Of a stretch of DNA of 7,892 nucleotides, positions 1 to 5,543 are shown one piece after another; the first letter of the stretch is position 1, and each line of letters starts with the position of its first letter. The position numbers and the translations under genes are program-made. Under the pieces are notes generated by a model. The model worked only from the letters and a program-made list of their open reading frames with translations, was not told the origin of the DNA and ran no database searches. This DNA comes from Nitrososphaerales archaeon TH1177 (GTDB taxonomy: Archaea; Thermoproteota; Nitrososphaeria; Nitrososphaerales; Nitrososphaeraceae). Location of the stretch: the NCBI GenBank assembly GCA_014523515.1, contig JAATVJ010000145.1, forward strand, positions 1-7,892, in the 5' to 3' direction.

Positions 1-471
1 AGCAATAGATTAACTAGTTAATTAATTAATCTATCTTGAAAAATTTTACTATTAATATTTAATGATATTATTAATAATATCTAATATTATCATGGTTCAA
101 TTTTAATAAAAAGAATCTATTTTATAAAATTATATATATATAAATTAATTATTTTTGCATTTCATATATTTGTAGTAGAGTAAGAGAGATAGATAGAAGC
201 TCAAGCTCTTACTCTTACTCCACAGTAGATATGTTATAACCGGTAGAAAATGGATAGTATTATGAGATTTATAAACTTTTACTTCTAAATGTGAATAAAA
301 TAGTAAAAAGTCTAAAGATAATTGAATTATATATATATAAAATTATAAAATAGAATATTTTCTAAAAATATTTTACAATAAGAATGGATATAACAAACAT
401 TGGTTGGGTAACCGTATGATTGGTTAGTTAATCAATTAATATCACAATCAATACGCGGTTGTTGTTGTAAA
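1..471. other. AT-rich intergenic region at left edge
   Basis: No convincing coding region was found on either strand. The stretch carries A/T runs, TA repeats (about 130-143 and 331-340), a perfect 12-bp palindrome TTAACTAGTTAA at 10-21, and an inverted repeat at 178-220 listed separately. It lies downstream of the four-gene minus-strand cluster that ends at 578, so it may be flanking chromosome next to a mobile-element remnant. Confidence 0.5.
178..220. repeat. Small inverted repeat GAGTAAGAG / CTCTTACTC
   Basis: GAGTAAGAG at 178-186 is the reverse complement of CTCTTACTC, which occurs at 206-214 and again, overlapping, at 212-220. The intervening bases contain GAAGCTC and AAGCTC. A hairpin with either right arm is possible. 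There is no neighbouring gene end that makes it an obvious terminator, and its role is unknown. Confidence 0.45.
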
Positions 472-557
472 TTTGCTATGACGAAAAATCCCCCTGTGTG
501 AGTCAAAATTATTATTATTTTCTACTGGCACACAGGGGGGAAATTCGTCACAGCAAA
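472..557. repeat. Long imperfect inverted repeat, 29-bp arms with C5/G6 runs
   Basis: The left arm (472-500) and the reverse complement of the right arm (529-557) match at 24 of 29 positions, both reading TTTGCT, then A or G, then TGACGAA, a short variable stretch and CCCCCTGTGTG. The mismatches are the A/G position and four bases before the C-run. The 28-bp centre is AT-rich. The repeat lies 20 bp past the stop codon of the last gene of the minus-strand cluster, so as RNA it would form a long stem and could end or protect that transcript. Other readings are a mobile-element end or a replication-origin-like site, because one arm with its flank reads ACTGGCACACAGGGGGG, reminiscent of archaeal origin recognition boxes with a G-run. 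No clear flanking target duplication was seen. Confidence 0.75.
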
Positions 558-577
558 CTTCTATCTTTATCTATCTC

Positions 578-856
578 TTATTGATTCGCTATTATCCCCT
601 CCAGTTGTAATTGTTGCATCTTCAATTCCCTTATCTGTCTGACATACCCTTCTACAACTTTAGATTGTTTATCATATGCGTCTTCCATAAATGATATTGT
701 ATCCCTCCATTCTAACCATTGCTGAAACACTTTTATCATAAAGTCGTCTATTGTTTCCCTTCTAGGTTTTACTCTAGACACCATCTGGTCCAATTCTAGA
801 GAAACAGCCCAGGTAGTCTTTGGGACAGGTGCCTTGTTACCAAATCTTCTACCCAT
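578..856 (-). CDS. Small RHH (CopG-like) DNA-binding protein with coiled-coil tail
   Basis: This 92-aa protein is the last gene of a four-gene cluster. After a basic N-terminus (GRRFGNK), residues 14-20 (TTWAVSL) can form the DNA-contacting strand of a ribbon-helix-helix fold, residues 21-29 the first helix, and residues 35-50 (TIDDFMIKVFQQWLEW) the second. Residues 55-90 are charged and leucine/methionine-rich with no helix breakers, so a coiled coil is likely. RHH proteins of this size are commonly repressors or partition/copy-control factors of plasmids and viruses. Only 6 bp separate it from the preceding stop codon. GAGG 4 nt before the ATG overlaps that stop codon and supports translational coupling and this start. 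The RHH call is from pattern only, and the biological role is not known. Confidence 0.72.
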   Translation of the reverse strand: MGRRFGNKAPVPKTTWAVSLELDQMVSRVKPRRETIDDFMIKVFQQWLEWRDTISFMEDAYDKQSKVVEGYVRQIRELKMQQLQLEGIIANQ

Positions 857-862
857 GTTACC

Positions 863-1210
863 TCAACTCAACTCGTCTTTGAAGAATTGTAAACCATGAG
901 CAGCACCGTTTGAGTAAATTTTCAAAGAATGGTGAATGTCCGACAATTCATAATTTCCTTTATACTTCCATTCTTCTTCCTTTTGTTGGTGGTGTTCAAA
1001 TGCTTGTTGCCAGCCCTCTATCTTGTAGTCAAGATATTTTTCTAAAACCTTGATAATTTCATCTGTACATCCATCTCTGTACAATGGGTCATTTTTATGA
1101 CCTATAATATCAATAATTTGTTTAATCTCTTGTCTTAGCGTTATTATTATCTTGTCATCATTATCATCATCATTATTATTCTTCTTTCTTCGTCGTTTAA
1201 TCGTCATCAT
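863..1210 (-). CDS. Hypothetical small protein, possible RHH core, basic and Asn/Asp-rich N-terminus
   Basis: This 115-aa protein is not recognised as a named family. It starts with a basic patch (KRRRKK, residues 5-10) followed by an Asn/Asp run (residues 11-19) encoded by AAT/GAT triplets. Residues 20-25 (KIIITL) look like a beta strand, followed by helix-like segments at about 26-36 and 49-63 (TDEIIKVLEKYLDYK). That strand-helix-helix order is compatible with an RHH fold, but no signature residue settles it. The rest is charged and helical with His/Gln-rich stretches. Its ATG overlaps the stop of the preceding gene by 4 bp (ATGA), a usual sign of translational coupling in one operon. A second ATG follows directly and could also be used. 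The basic patch fits nucleic-acid binding, which is an inference. Confidence 0.62.
   Translation of the reverse strand: MMTIKRRRKKNNNDDDNDDKIIITLRQEIKQIIDIIGHKNDPLYRDGCTDEIIKVLEKYLDYKIEGWQQAFEHHQQKEEEWKYKGNYELSDIHHSLKIYSNGAAHGLQFFKDELS
1154..1180 (-). repeat. Triplet tract (AAT/GAT) encoding Asn/Asp run
   Basis: Nine consecutive codons of AAT, GAT and GAC type in the 863-1210 gene encode NNNDDDNDD. Together with the tracts at 1228-1269 and 1763-1786 it forms a cassette-wide pattern of codon-phased triplet repeats. Confidence 0.65.
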
Positions 1211-1524
1211 TTTAAATCTTTCAACTCCTGCTGCTGCTGCTGCTGATTATTGTTGTTCTTGTTATTATTGGCTTCATTCAAATATCTCTGAATGAGTTGT
1301 TTAAATGAATCAGGATATTCTTCTGATGGAGTTGTTTCTGCTAACGAATGCACAATCTTGGTTACTTCTTGACTCAAGAAATTGTTAATTCTCTTGTCTT
1401 CTGTACTTCCCTTGTCGGCATGAATGTTTGCAAATATTCTCAAAAGTCTGGCAATATTCTTGTTTAGTCTTAGAACAACGTAGACCTTTTCGTTTTCTTT
1501 ATCAATATTAGTATTAGAAGTCAT
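1207..1524 (-). CDS. Hypothetical small protein with C-terminal poly-Asn/poly-Gln tract
   Basis: This is a 105-aa protein of unknown function. Residues 13-20 (KVYVVLRL) look like a beta strand, followed by a helix (about 21-35) and another (about 45-61, INNFLSQEVTKIVHSL). This is a possible RHH arrangement like its two downstream neighbours, though the loop between helices is long. The C-terminus carries an Asn-rich run (86-93) and six Gln (94-99). The Gln run is encoded by six pure CAG codons, a microsatellite unusual in archaea. GAGG lies 7 nt before the ATG, a good ribosome binding site. It begins MTSN like the gene before it, follows that gene by 19 bp, and overlaps the next by 4 bp, so all four are probably co-transcribed. 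Confidence 0.62.
   Translation of the reverse strand: MTSNTNIDKENEKVYVVLRLNKNIARLLRIFANIHADKGSTEDKRINNFLSQEVTKIVHSLAETTPSEEYPDSFKQLIQRYLNEANNNKNNNNQQQQQQELKDLK
1228..1269 (-). repeat. (CAG)6 plus AAY triplet microsatellite
   Basis: Six perfect CAG triplets (CTG on the plus strand, 1228-1245) adjoin eight AAT/AAC/AAG codons (1246-1269). They encode the poly-Gln and Asn-rich tail of the 1207-1524 gene. Being codon-phased, slippage would change tract length without breaking the frame. Confidence 0.75.
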
Positions 1525-1543
1525 TTTTCTTCCTCTTCTTTAA

Positions 1544-1795
1544 TCAATCCCACCAGAAACCTTTGTCAACTTCAGCCCATACTTCCAATATTGGAACACC
1601 TTCAACACTCTTGTCCCTATAGGAAAATCCTTCACCTCTCTTCAAAGCATTAATCATTTTATCTGCTGGTGGACCAACAATAACAGTTATTTTGACCTCG
1701 TAATCATAGGGATTATCCTGCTGTTGTTGTTTCTCCTCCCTTTGTTGTTCCTGTATACATTTATTGTTATTATTATTATTATTATTAGAAGTCAT
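1544..1795 (-). CDS. Hypothetical small protein, Asn/Gln-rich N-terminus
   Basis: This is the first gene of the four-gene cluster, 83 aa from the chosen start. The N-terminus is low complexity: eight Asn (residues 4-11), then a Gln/Glu/Arg/Lys-rich stretch with four Gln at 23-26. The folded part begins near residue 29. It has a hydrophobic strand (EVKITVIVGPP, 33-43), a short helix (ADKMINALKRG), and a second strand (VPILEVWAEV) before a terminal FWWD. The family is not recognised. An in-frame ATG 9 bp upstream (1804) is possible. The 1795 start is preferred because GAGG sits just upstream of it, inside the longer version, and because the next gene also starts MTSN. No clear TATA box lies upstream, so the promoter may be further back. 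Confidence 0.6.
   Translation of the reverse strand: MTSNNNNNNNNKCIQEQQREEKQQQQDNPYDYEVKITVIVGPPADKMINALKRGEGFSYRDKSVEGVPILEVWAEVDKGFWWD
1763..1786 (-). repeat. (AAY)8 triplet microsatellite
   Basis: Eight AAT/AAC codons right after the MTS start of the 1544-1795 gene encode eight Asn. Six are identical AAT units, so this is a simple repeat at the DNA level as well as a protein run. Confidence 0.75.
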
Positions 1796-1844
1796 ATTCC
1801 TCATCTCTATATGAAGACTTTGCTGTTGTTGCTACTACTGTTTG

Positions 1845-1890
1845 TTGTTGTTGAGAAGAAGGATATCTTGTTGTTGAGAAGAAGGATATC
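1845..1890. repeat. Perfect 23-bp tandem duplication
   Basis: The 23-bp unit TTGTTGTTGAGAAGAAGGATATC, given here as TTGTTGTTGAGAA then GAAGGATATC, occurs at 1845-1867 and again without gap or mismatch at 1868-1890. It lies between the premature end of the integrase remnant (stop at 1914) and the first small gene. The unit length is not a multiple of three, so the duplication would shift any frame through it. Perfect identity suggests a recent slippage or repair event. Confidence 0.85.
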
Positions 1891-1913
1891 GTTTTGCTTC
1901 TTGTGGTAGTTTG

Positions 1914-2306
1914 TCAATATCTTTCAAAGTTCCTATCCCCTAGAGATACGAAAAGGAAAGCATCTGGATTGCTATTAGCTAAAGGGTGTGAATCAATCCA
2001 ATCCTTGATATATTGGATAGAAATTATTAAAGGAAGAGTCCTGGGTTTAGTCTTGCTTTGTGTTATATGTACTTCTGCATATTGCAGATCGGTAGTAGAT
2101 GATACTTTAAAGGTAATATCTTTAATTTTTAAATTCAAAAGTTCGTGAGGTCTTGCAGAAGTATCATTAGCTATTGCATCATAACACCTGTCTCTTTTCG
2201 AAGGGCAATATTTTAAGAAGAGGGCATGGTCTTCATCGGTCCAGATATCAGCTGGTTTGATGCTGATTTCTCTTTTCTTGGAAATTGCTTGATTCCCTGC
2301 ATACAC
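1914..2306 (-). pseudogene. Tyrosine recombinase (integrase) remnant: start of catalytic domain
   Basis: This is the downstream piece of a broken integrase. It contains the box I region of tyrosine recombinases: ANDTSARPHELLNLKIKDI, where the Arg in TSARPHE is the expected first catalytic arginine. It continues through a Lys/Thr strand (QSKTKPRTLPL), a typical beta-hairpin with the catalytic lysine region, to SNPDAFLFVSL. It then stops after DRNFERY. The box II part (His-x-x-Arg, His) and the nucleophilic Tyr are missing, so it cannot cut DNA alone. Homology to the upstream piece resumes after a one-base frame change at about 2261-2270, with IKPADIW following PRKEKS of the other frame. The ATG at 2306 is therefore probably not a real start. 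GC here (about 40% in several 60-bp lines) exceeds that of the N-terminal piece. Confidence 0.75.
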
Positions 2307-2647
2307 TCAGGTGTTATCCATTTCTTTGGATCCAATTCATTATTATCTTTATAATAAAAATTGTAGAACCATCTAAAAAATTTATTTAAAATCATCTGTC
2401 TCGTGTTATATGTTTCAATCCATTTGTGAGTAGGATCATCTGTCTCTGTCTTTCTTGCAGAATTCAAAAAATCAATTATGTCATCTTTGGTTATTTTTTC
2501 AAAGTCTTTGTAATGAGAATATTCACTAAATAAAGATAAAATTTTGATATGTGTTAAAGTTGTATTTAGCTGGACATTCCGATTATTATGTTCCATTATC
2601 AAGAATTCATAAAAAATCTTTGTATTTTGCAAATTTGCACTAGACAT
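2213..2647 (-). pseudogene. Tyrosine recombinase (integrase) remnant: N-terminal DNA-binding domain
   Basis: This is the upstream piece of the same broken integrase. From 2647 to about 2264 it encodes a core-binding, SAM-like helical domain (KITKDDIIDFLNSARK; YNTRQMILNKFFRWFYNF) and ends at the conserved-looking CMQGIKQFPRKEK. The last roughly 17 residues before its stop are out-of-frame tail. Upstream of the ATG at 2647 the same frame stays open to a TGA at 2774-2776 without any ATG, GTG or TTG. The stretch still reads like protein (VDNLEKKVKSICKGSHFLYL), as integrases of this group seem to have. The likely original start is ATG 2783 in another frame, joined through an A-rich run (2750-2765) where one base changed. 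At least two frame breaks plus loss of the C-terminus point to a decayed gene. Confidence 0.75.
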
Positions 2648-2779
2648 TTTTTTAAAAATAGAATTGAGATAGAGAAAATGAGAACCTTTACATATGGATT
2701 TAACTTTTTTTTCTAAATTATCAACAACAACAATGTGATTAGCAAGATTTTTTGTTTTTTTGTTTTTGTTTAGTCACTG

Positions 2780-3098
2780 TCATATTATTTGTAAACGATA
2801 TAGTTTTTGTTCCTCTTCTTTATAAAAACTATGTATAATAACAATACTAGAATGGTTGATATTATCTACAATATCATTTATTACTTCGTGTCGCAACTCC
2901 ATAATCTTTTATATATACAAATTTATAATCATCTTTATTTATGAAAAATTTTCCATTATTTATAATCCATTCAATAGGGATTGGGAATTCTCTCAAAGTT
3001 ACAATTGAATGAATATTGTTTTTTATTAAACATTTAGATTGTTTAGAAGTTATAGGAGTTTCGTTACCCCCAAGTTTATTGTAAATTATCCAAAACAT
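2780..3098 (-). pseudogene. Dual-specificity/tyrosine phosphatase-like gene, truncated and frameshifted
   Basis: The 74-aa open frame (3098 to 2874) starts FWIIYNKLGGNETP and continues with HSIVTLREFPIPIEWI and FVYIKDYG. This resembles the N-terminal part of archaeal dual-specificity phosphatases (FxWI..NKLAGSxxP, xSIVTLxExPLP, and a DYG before the catalytic helix). The intact family is roughly twice as long and has HCxxGxxR. After DYGVAT the frame stops. One base later another frame continues with RHEVINDIVDNIN and SIVIIHS, which looks like the helix and strand leading to the catalytic loop, but with Ser in place of the Cys and no following GxGR. It then ends at 2780 against the integrase remnant. 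The assignment is from motif memory. Loss of the catalytic loop makes it a probable pseudogene. Confidence 0.5.
2817..2827 (-). promoter_or_regulatory. Possible TATA box for the integrase remnant
   Basis: On the minus strand TTTTTATAAAG lies about 39 nt before the ATG at 2783, leaving a leader of about a dozen bases. This supports 2783 as the ancestral integrase start. It also lies inside the decayed phosphatase-like reading, so it may be chance in AT-rich DNA. Confidence 0.3.
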
Positions 3099-3707
3099 TT
3101 ATTTTATTGCTTATTTTGTTATGAAACCATCTAAATAAATTGCATACGCTTATCATTCCATAAAATAGATTTATAATTATTTATATTTTTACTATGAAAA
3201 ATAGTAAAAAATTATTATCATTTATATATTTTTGAAAAAATTATAAAGAAAAGTTTTGAGAATACATAAGTCAAACTTCTATTAGCGTTATTATAATTTA
3301 AAAAGGTATATTTAAGATTCCTATATGCCTAAATGTAATATGTCATAACTTTTAATTCTAACAAATTAGGATGATTTTTTCAATTAAGTAAATATAATAA
3401 AGATCTTTTGAAAATAGCATATATTACCATAATTATAATCAATTAAAAGTCGTTCAAAGATCAAAATTGATTATTTGTTAAAGAATTATTCATTTAGCAG
3501 TAAAAAATAACAAATAGACGCATCTCTATTGCGAATTTAACTATTACGTATAAACACTAATGGTATTTTAACTAAAAATACTTTATTATTAAGTATATAA
3601 TAAACTAAACATAAAAAAATTCGTATAATATATTTACACAAGATAATTAAGAAAATAGTTTCTCTAATTTATTGAATAGATTTGCTACATTAGAGAAATA
3701 AGCTGCA
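3099..3707. other. Gene-free AT-rich region with two small hairpins
   Basis: About 600 bp with frequent stops in all frames and no supported gene. A perfect 10-bp inverted repeat TTTTTACTAT / ATAGTAAAAA lies at 3186-3195 and 3201-3210 with a 5-base loop. Another, TTTCTCTAAT / ATTAGAGAAA, lies at 3659-3668 and 3689-3698 with a 20-base loop, just before the 3708 pseudogene. Their roles are unknown. Confidence 0.5.
3186..3210. repeat. Perfect 10-bp hairpin, 5-nt loop
   Basis: TTTTTACTAT (3186-3195), loop GAAAA, then ATAGTAAAAA (3201-3210). On the minus strand it lies some 90 bp upstream of the phosphatase-like remnant. A transcription terminator for a lost gene is possible. No adjacent intact gene end supports it. 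Confidence 0.45.
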
Positions 3708-4121
3708 ATGTGGAAAAAATCAAAAGCTTTGCAAATTAAACAAAAAATAGTTAATTTGATTTGTAATACCAGTAATTTGAATTTCCAATAACAGAAGAAT
3801 TCGTAATTGGTACAGGAAGGGTGGTTTTACCTATAAAGATAACAAAACATATCCAAATTTATTGGAGTTTCTTGCTTATAACATTAATTCTACAATACTC
3901 ATTGAAAATAAAAATTATCATTTTGGAATAGGAGAAATTGTTATACTAAAAGATAATAAGATGCTTTAGAAAATTTATTTTTATCTACAACTGAACTTGT
4001 TAATAATATAAAAACAATGATGAGTCATGATAGGTTTAACCATTTAAATTTTTCTCAGACCTTTAAGTGTTTAAAAGAAACGAAAGATTTTATTTCTTCA
4101 AAAAGCCTTATATTTCTCTAA
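3708..4121 (+). pseudogene. Unrecognised pseudogene, continuous after three frame changes
   Basis: No single long frame exists, but four protein-like blocks lie end to end. Frame A from ATG 3708 reads MWKKSKALQIKQKIVNL up to about 3775. Frame B (3779 on) reads EFPITEEFVIGTGR. Frame C (about 3820-3960) reads GGFTYKDNKTYPNLLEFL and goes on to YHFGIGEIVILKDNK. Frame A again (3960-4121) reads DALENLFLSTTELVNNIK and ends KSLIFL with TAA. Each switch is of the same kind, as if one base had been lost, and the joined product would be about 135 aa. The family is not recognised. No membrane segment or known catalytic motif is visible. Three lesions fit an old inactivated gene. A run of single-base deletions in the assembly is the alternative. 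Confidence 0.5.
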
Positions 4122-4183
4122 TATGTACAATTAAAATAAAATTTAGAGTTATAGTAACAGTCATAATAAAAAATAAGGTAATG

Positions 4184-4194
4184 ATTATATAATA
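4184..4194 (+). promoter_or_regulatory. TATA box of the CHRD gene
   Basis: ATTATATAATA lies with its centre about 25 nt before ATG 4213, the spacing expected for an archaeal promoter whose transcript begins at or next to the start codon (leaderless). Confidence 0.55.
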
Positions 4195-4212
4195 CGATTA
4201 ATAATAAAAACT

Positions 4213-4713
4213 ATGAAAATGAAATATAAAATATTAGTAAAAACTTTTTTGATGATTATGCCTTTGATATCTCTTACTACTATATTTGCAGGCGATAATA
4301 GATTTTCTACCCCTCTTACAGGAATGGAAGAAGTTCCTCCAGTTAATACTAATAGTACAGGTATAGCATTATTTGAATTGGTAAACAATAATATAAATTT
4401 CAAAGTAAATGTTACTAGTCTAGATAATATAAAAGCTGCTCATATCCATTCAGGTGAATTTGGACAAAATGGAGATATAGTTGTTACATTATTCCAATCT
4501 GCAACTCCAACTGATGTTCTCAATGGTACTTTAGTTGAAGGAAAAGTAGCTGCAGGTGATCTTCAAGGACCACTAAAAGGGAAAAATATTAATGACCTTG
4601 TTCAATTAATAAATAACACTAAAACATATGTTAATATACATACAGAACAATATCCAAATGGAGAAATTCGTGGTCAAATAACGACTGTTAATGCTACTAA
4701 TTTTGGAATTTAG
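4213..4713 (+). CDS. Secreted CHRD-domain protein
   Basis: This 166-aa protein has a signal peptide: a basic start (MKMKYKILVK), a hydrophobic core at about residues 11-25, and a likely cleavage after A26. The remainder is a single CHRD domain: LTGMEEVPPVNTNSTG (35-50), AAHIHSGEFGQNGDIVV with the paired histidines H77 and H79 (75-91), and YVNIHTEQYPNGEIRGQI (139-156) with H143 and the family-typical NGEIRGQ ending. CHRD domains were named from chordin and are widespread in secreted microbial proteins, but their activity is largely undefined. An extracellular or surface role is likely. Asn-x-Thr/Ser sites (N47, N66, N160) could be glycosylated. The promoter and start fit a leaderless transcript. 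The ATG at 4219 is an alternative start. The gene stands alone. Confidence 0.9.
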   Translation: MKMKYKILVKTFLMIMPLISLTTIFAGDNRFSTPLTGMEEVPPVNTNSTGIALFELVNNNINFKVNVTSLDNIKAAHIHSGEFGQNGDIVVTLFQSATPTDVLNGTLVEGKVAAGDLQGPLKGKNINDLVQLINNTKTYVNIHTEQYPNGEIRGQITTVNATNFGI

Positions 4714-4743
4714 ATAATATCTAAATAGTATTTATTTTATCTT
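4709..4743 (+). terminator. Candidate terminator of the CHRD gene
   Basis: TTTAGAT (4709-4715) and ATCTAAA (4719-4725) form a 7-bp stem with a 3-base loop overlapping the stop codon. T-rich sequence (TATTTATTTTATCTTC, ending about 4743) follows. T-rich tracts are the main termination signal in archaea, so the T-run may matter more than the stem. Confidence 0.45.
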
Positions 4744-5119
4744 CTTTAATGTAACTTTTAGTCAACTAATTTTTTATAATTATTCATACTTTAAATCTTC
4801 TTTCTACTGCAAAAGAGTCATGGAAAATATTATTTAATGATTCTTTATTAAAATAAATTAAAACTATATATTTTTTATACTAATTAGAGATATTTATACC
4901 TGAATCATATGTTATCGATTTCAATAGTTTTCTATTTGTAATTGGCAATACAAATTTCAAATATATATTCTAATACAATAAACATGGTAAATGTATTCTA
5001 TAACAATATTGTTTTGTAATGTTTGCTTTAAAATATTGAAATATGCTATGATTATATTTTTATGCTAAAAGAAAGAATTAGTTTAAAGGATAAAAAAAAG
5101 ATTAAATAGAAAAAAATTT
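4744..5119. other. AT-rich intergenic region
   Basis: No gene is supported. A 20-codon protein-like piece (NLLSTAKESWKILFNDSLLK then TAA, about 4794-4856, plus strand) has no start and could be chance or debris. A 12-bp palindrome AACAATATTGTT lies at 5002-5013. The end near 5085-5119 has A-runs that, read on the minus strand, are T-runs suitable for terminating the small gene at 5120. Confidence 0.4.
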
Positions 5120-5224
5120 TTAGTTTTGGGGAGTTGGTTCAGGTTGAGGTTCAGGTTCAGGTTCAGGGTTAGGTGCCGGATCAGGATCGACAACCTCAAG
5201 TCTAATAAAATCTAAATTCTTCAT
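5120..5224 (-). CDS. 34-aa proline/glutamate-rich microprotein
   Basis: This short open frame starts MKNLDFIRLEVVDPDPAP and continues as a Pro-Glu alternation (NPEPEPEPQPEPTPQN, residues 19-34) before TAA. The evidence that it is real goes beyond the frame. TATAAAA lies on the minus strand about 24 nt upstream (near 5244-5252), right for a leaderless archaeal mRNA. T-rich tracts follow the stop on its strand. Its CCT/GAA-rich codons stand out sharply from the surrounding AT-rich non-coding DNA. The proline tail would be extended and acidic, with a short hydrophobic N-terminal strand that could dock on a partner. The function is unknown. It might instead be the leftover end of a larger gene, but a stop lies four codons before the ATG. 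Confidence 0.55.
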   Translation of the reverse strand: MKNLDFIRLEVVDPDPAPNPEPEPEPQPEPTPQN

Positions 5225-5242
5225 ACTAATGAATTAGCAACA

Positions 5243-5253
5243 TGTTTTATAGC
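5243..5253 (-). promoter_or_regulatory. TATA box of the 34-aa microprotein gene
   Basis: The minus strand reads GTGCTATAAAACATG across this site. The centre is about 24 nt before ATG 5224, so transcription would begin at or beside the start codon. Confidence 0.45.
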
Positions 5254-5512
5254 ACTTTTGAAATTATCAACCTTGCTGTTAGTCATATCATATTTAGTTT
5301 ATATGCTATTAATTCTTTAATTACAAAATTTAAATAAAACAATTCAATTTTTAAAATATCTTTATAATCCAAAAATAAGAATTATGTATAATATGACCTT
5401 TAATAATAGAATTACAAAATTTCAATTAGACTATAAAATTATTTATAGAAATTCTTGACCCATTAAATTTATTTCTGTTAGAGAAAATAAATAGTTTAAA
5501 AGATTTATTTGC

Positions 5513-5522
5513 TATTATAAAT
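5513..5522 (+). promoter_or_regulatory. TATA box of the receiver-domain gene
   Basis: TATTATAAAT has its centre about 26 nt before ATG 5544, predicting a leaderless mRNA. There is no Shine-Dalgarno site at this start, which agrees. Confidence 0.55.
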
Positions 5523-5543
5523 GGATAATTGTAGTTATATGCA

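Larger units (their letters stand above)
5225..5543. other. Divergent intergenic region between microprotein and receiver gene
   Basis: About 320 bp with no gene visible. It holds the minus-strand TATA box near 5248 and the plus-strand TATA box near 5518, which serve the two divergent genes. The rest is AT-rich without clear repeats. Confidence 0.45.

Noticed and set aside
331..340. TA dinucleotide runs as promoters
   Set aside because: No start codon or gene lies at a usable distance. These are ordinary in DNA this AT-rich.
1228..1269. CRISPR-like or tandem array
   Set aside because: The units are simple triplets inside a coding frame, with no spacers and no repeat of CRISPR length.
1724..1909. 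Plus-strand 61-aa frame rich in Leu
   Set aside because: It is the opposite strand of the Asn/Gln triplet tracts and repeat region. The Leu/Ile runs are a mirror of the AAT and CAA repeats, and there is no promoter or ribosome site.
1894..2148. Plus-strand 84-aa frame
   Set aside because: It lies opposite the integrase remnant, whose minus-strand product has recognisable box I motifs.
2213..2306. Programmed ribosomal frameshift joining the two integrase frames
   Set aside because: There is no clear slippery heptamer with a downstream structure, and the product would still lack box II and the catalytic Tyr.
1914..2783. SSV-type integrase split by integration
   Set aside because: That mode cuts the gene near its N-terminal end at a tRNA attachment site. 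Here the loss is at the C-terminal end and no tRNA piece is visible.
4185..4403. Minus-strand 72-aa frame
   Set aside because: It overlaps the start and promoter of the well-supported CHRD gene on the other strand and has no domain signs of its own.
5002..5013. 12-bp palindrome AACAATATTGTT as an operator
   Set aside because: It is far from any start codon, and palindromes of this length are expected by chance in AT-rich sequence.
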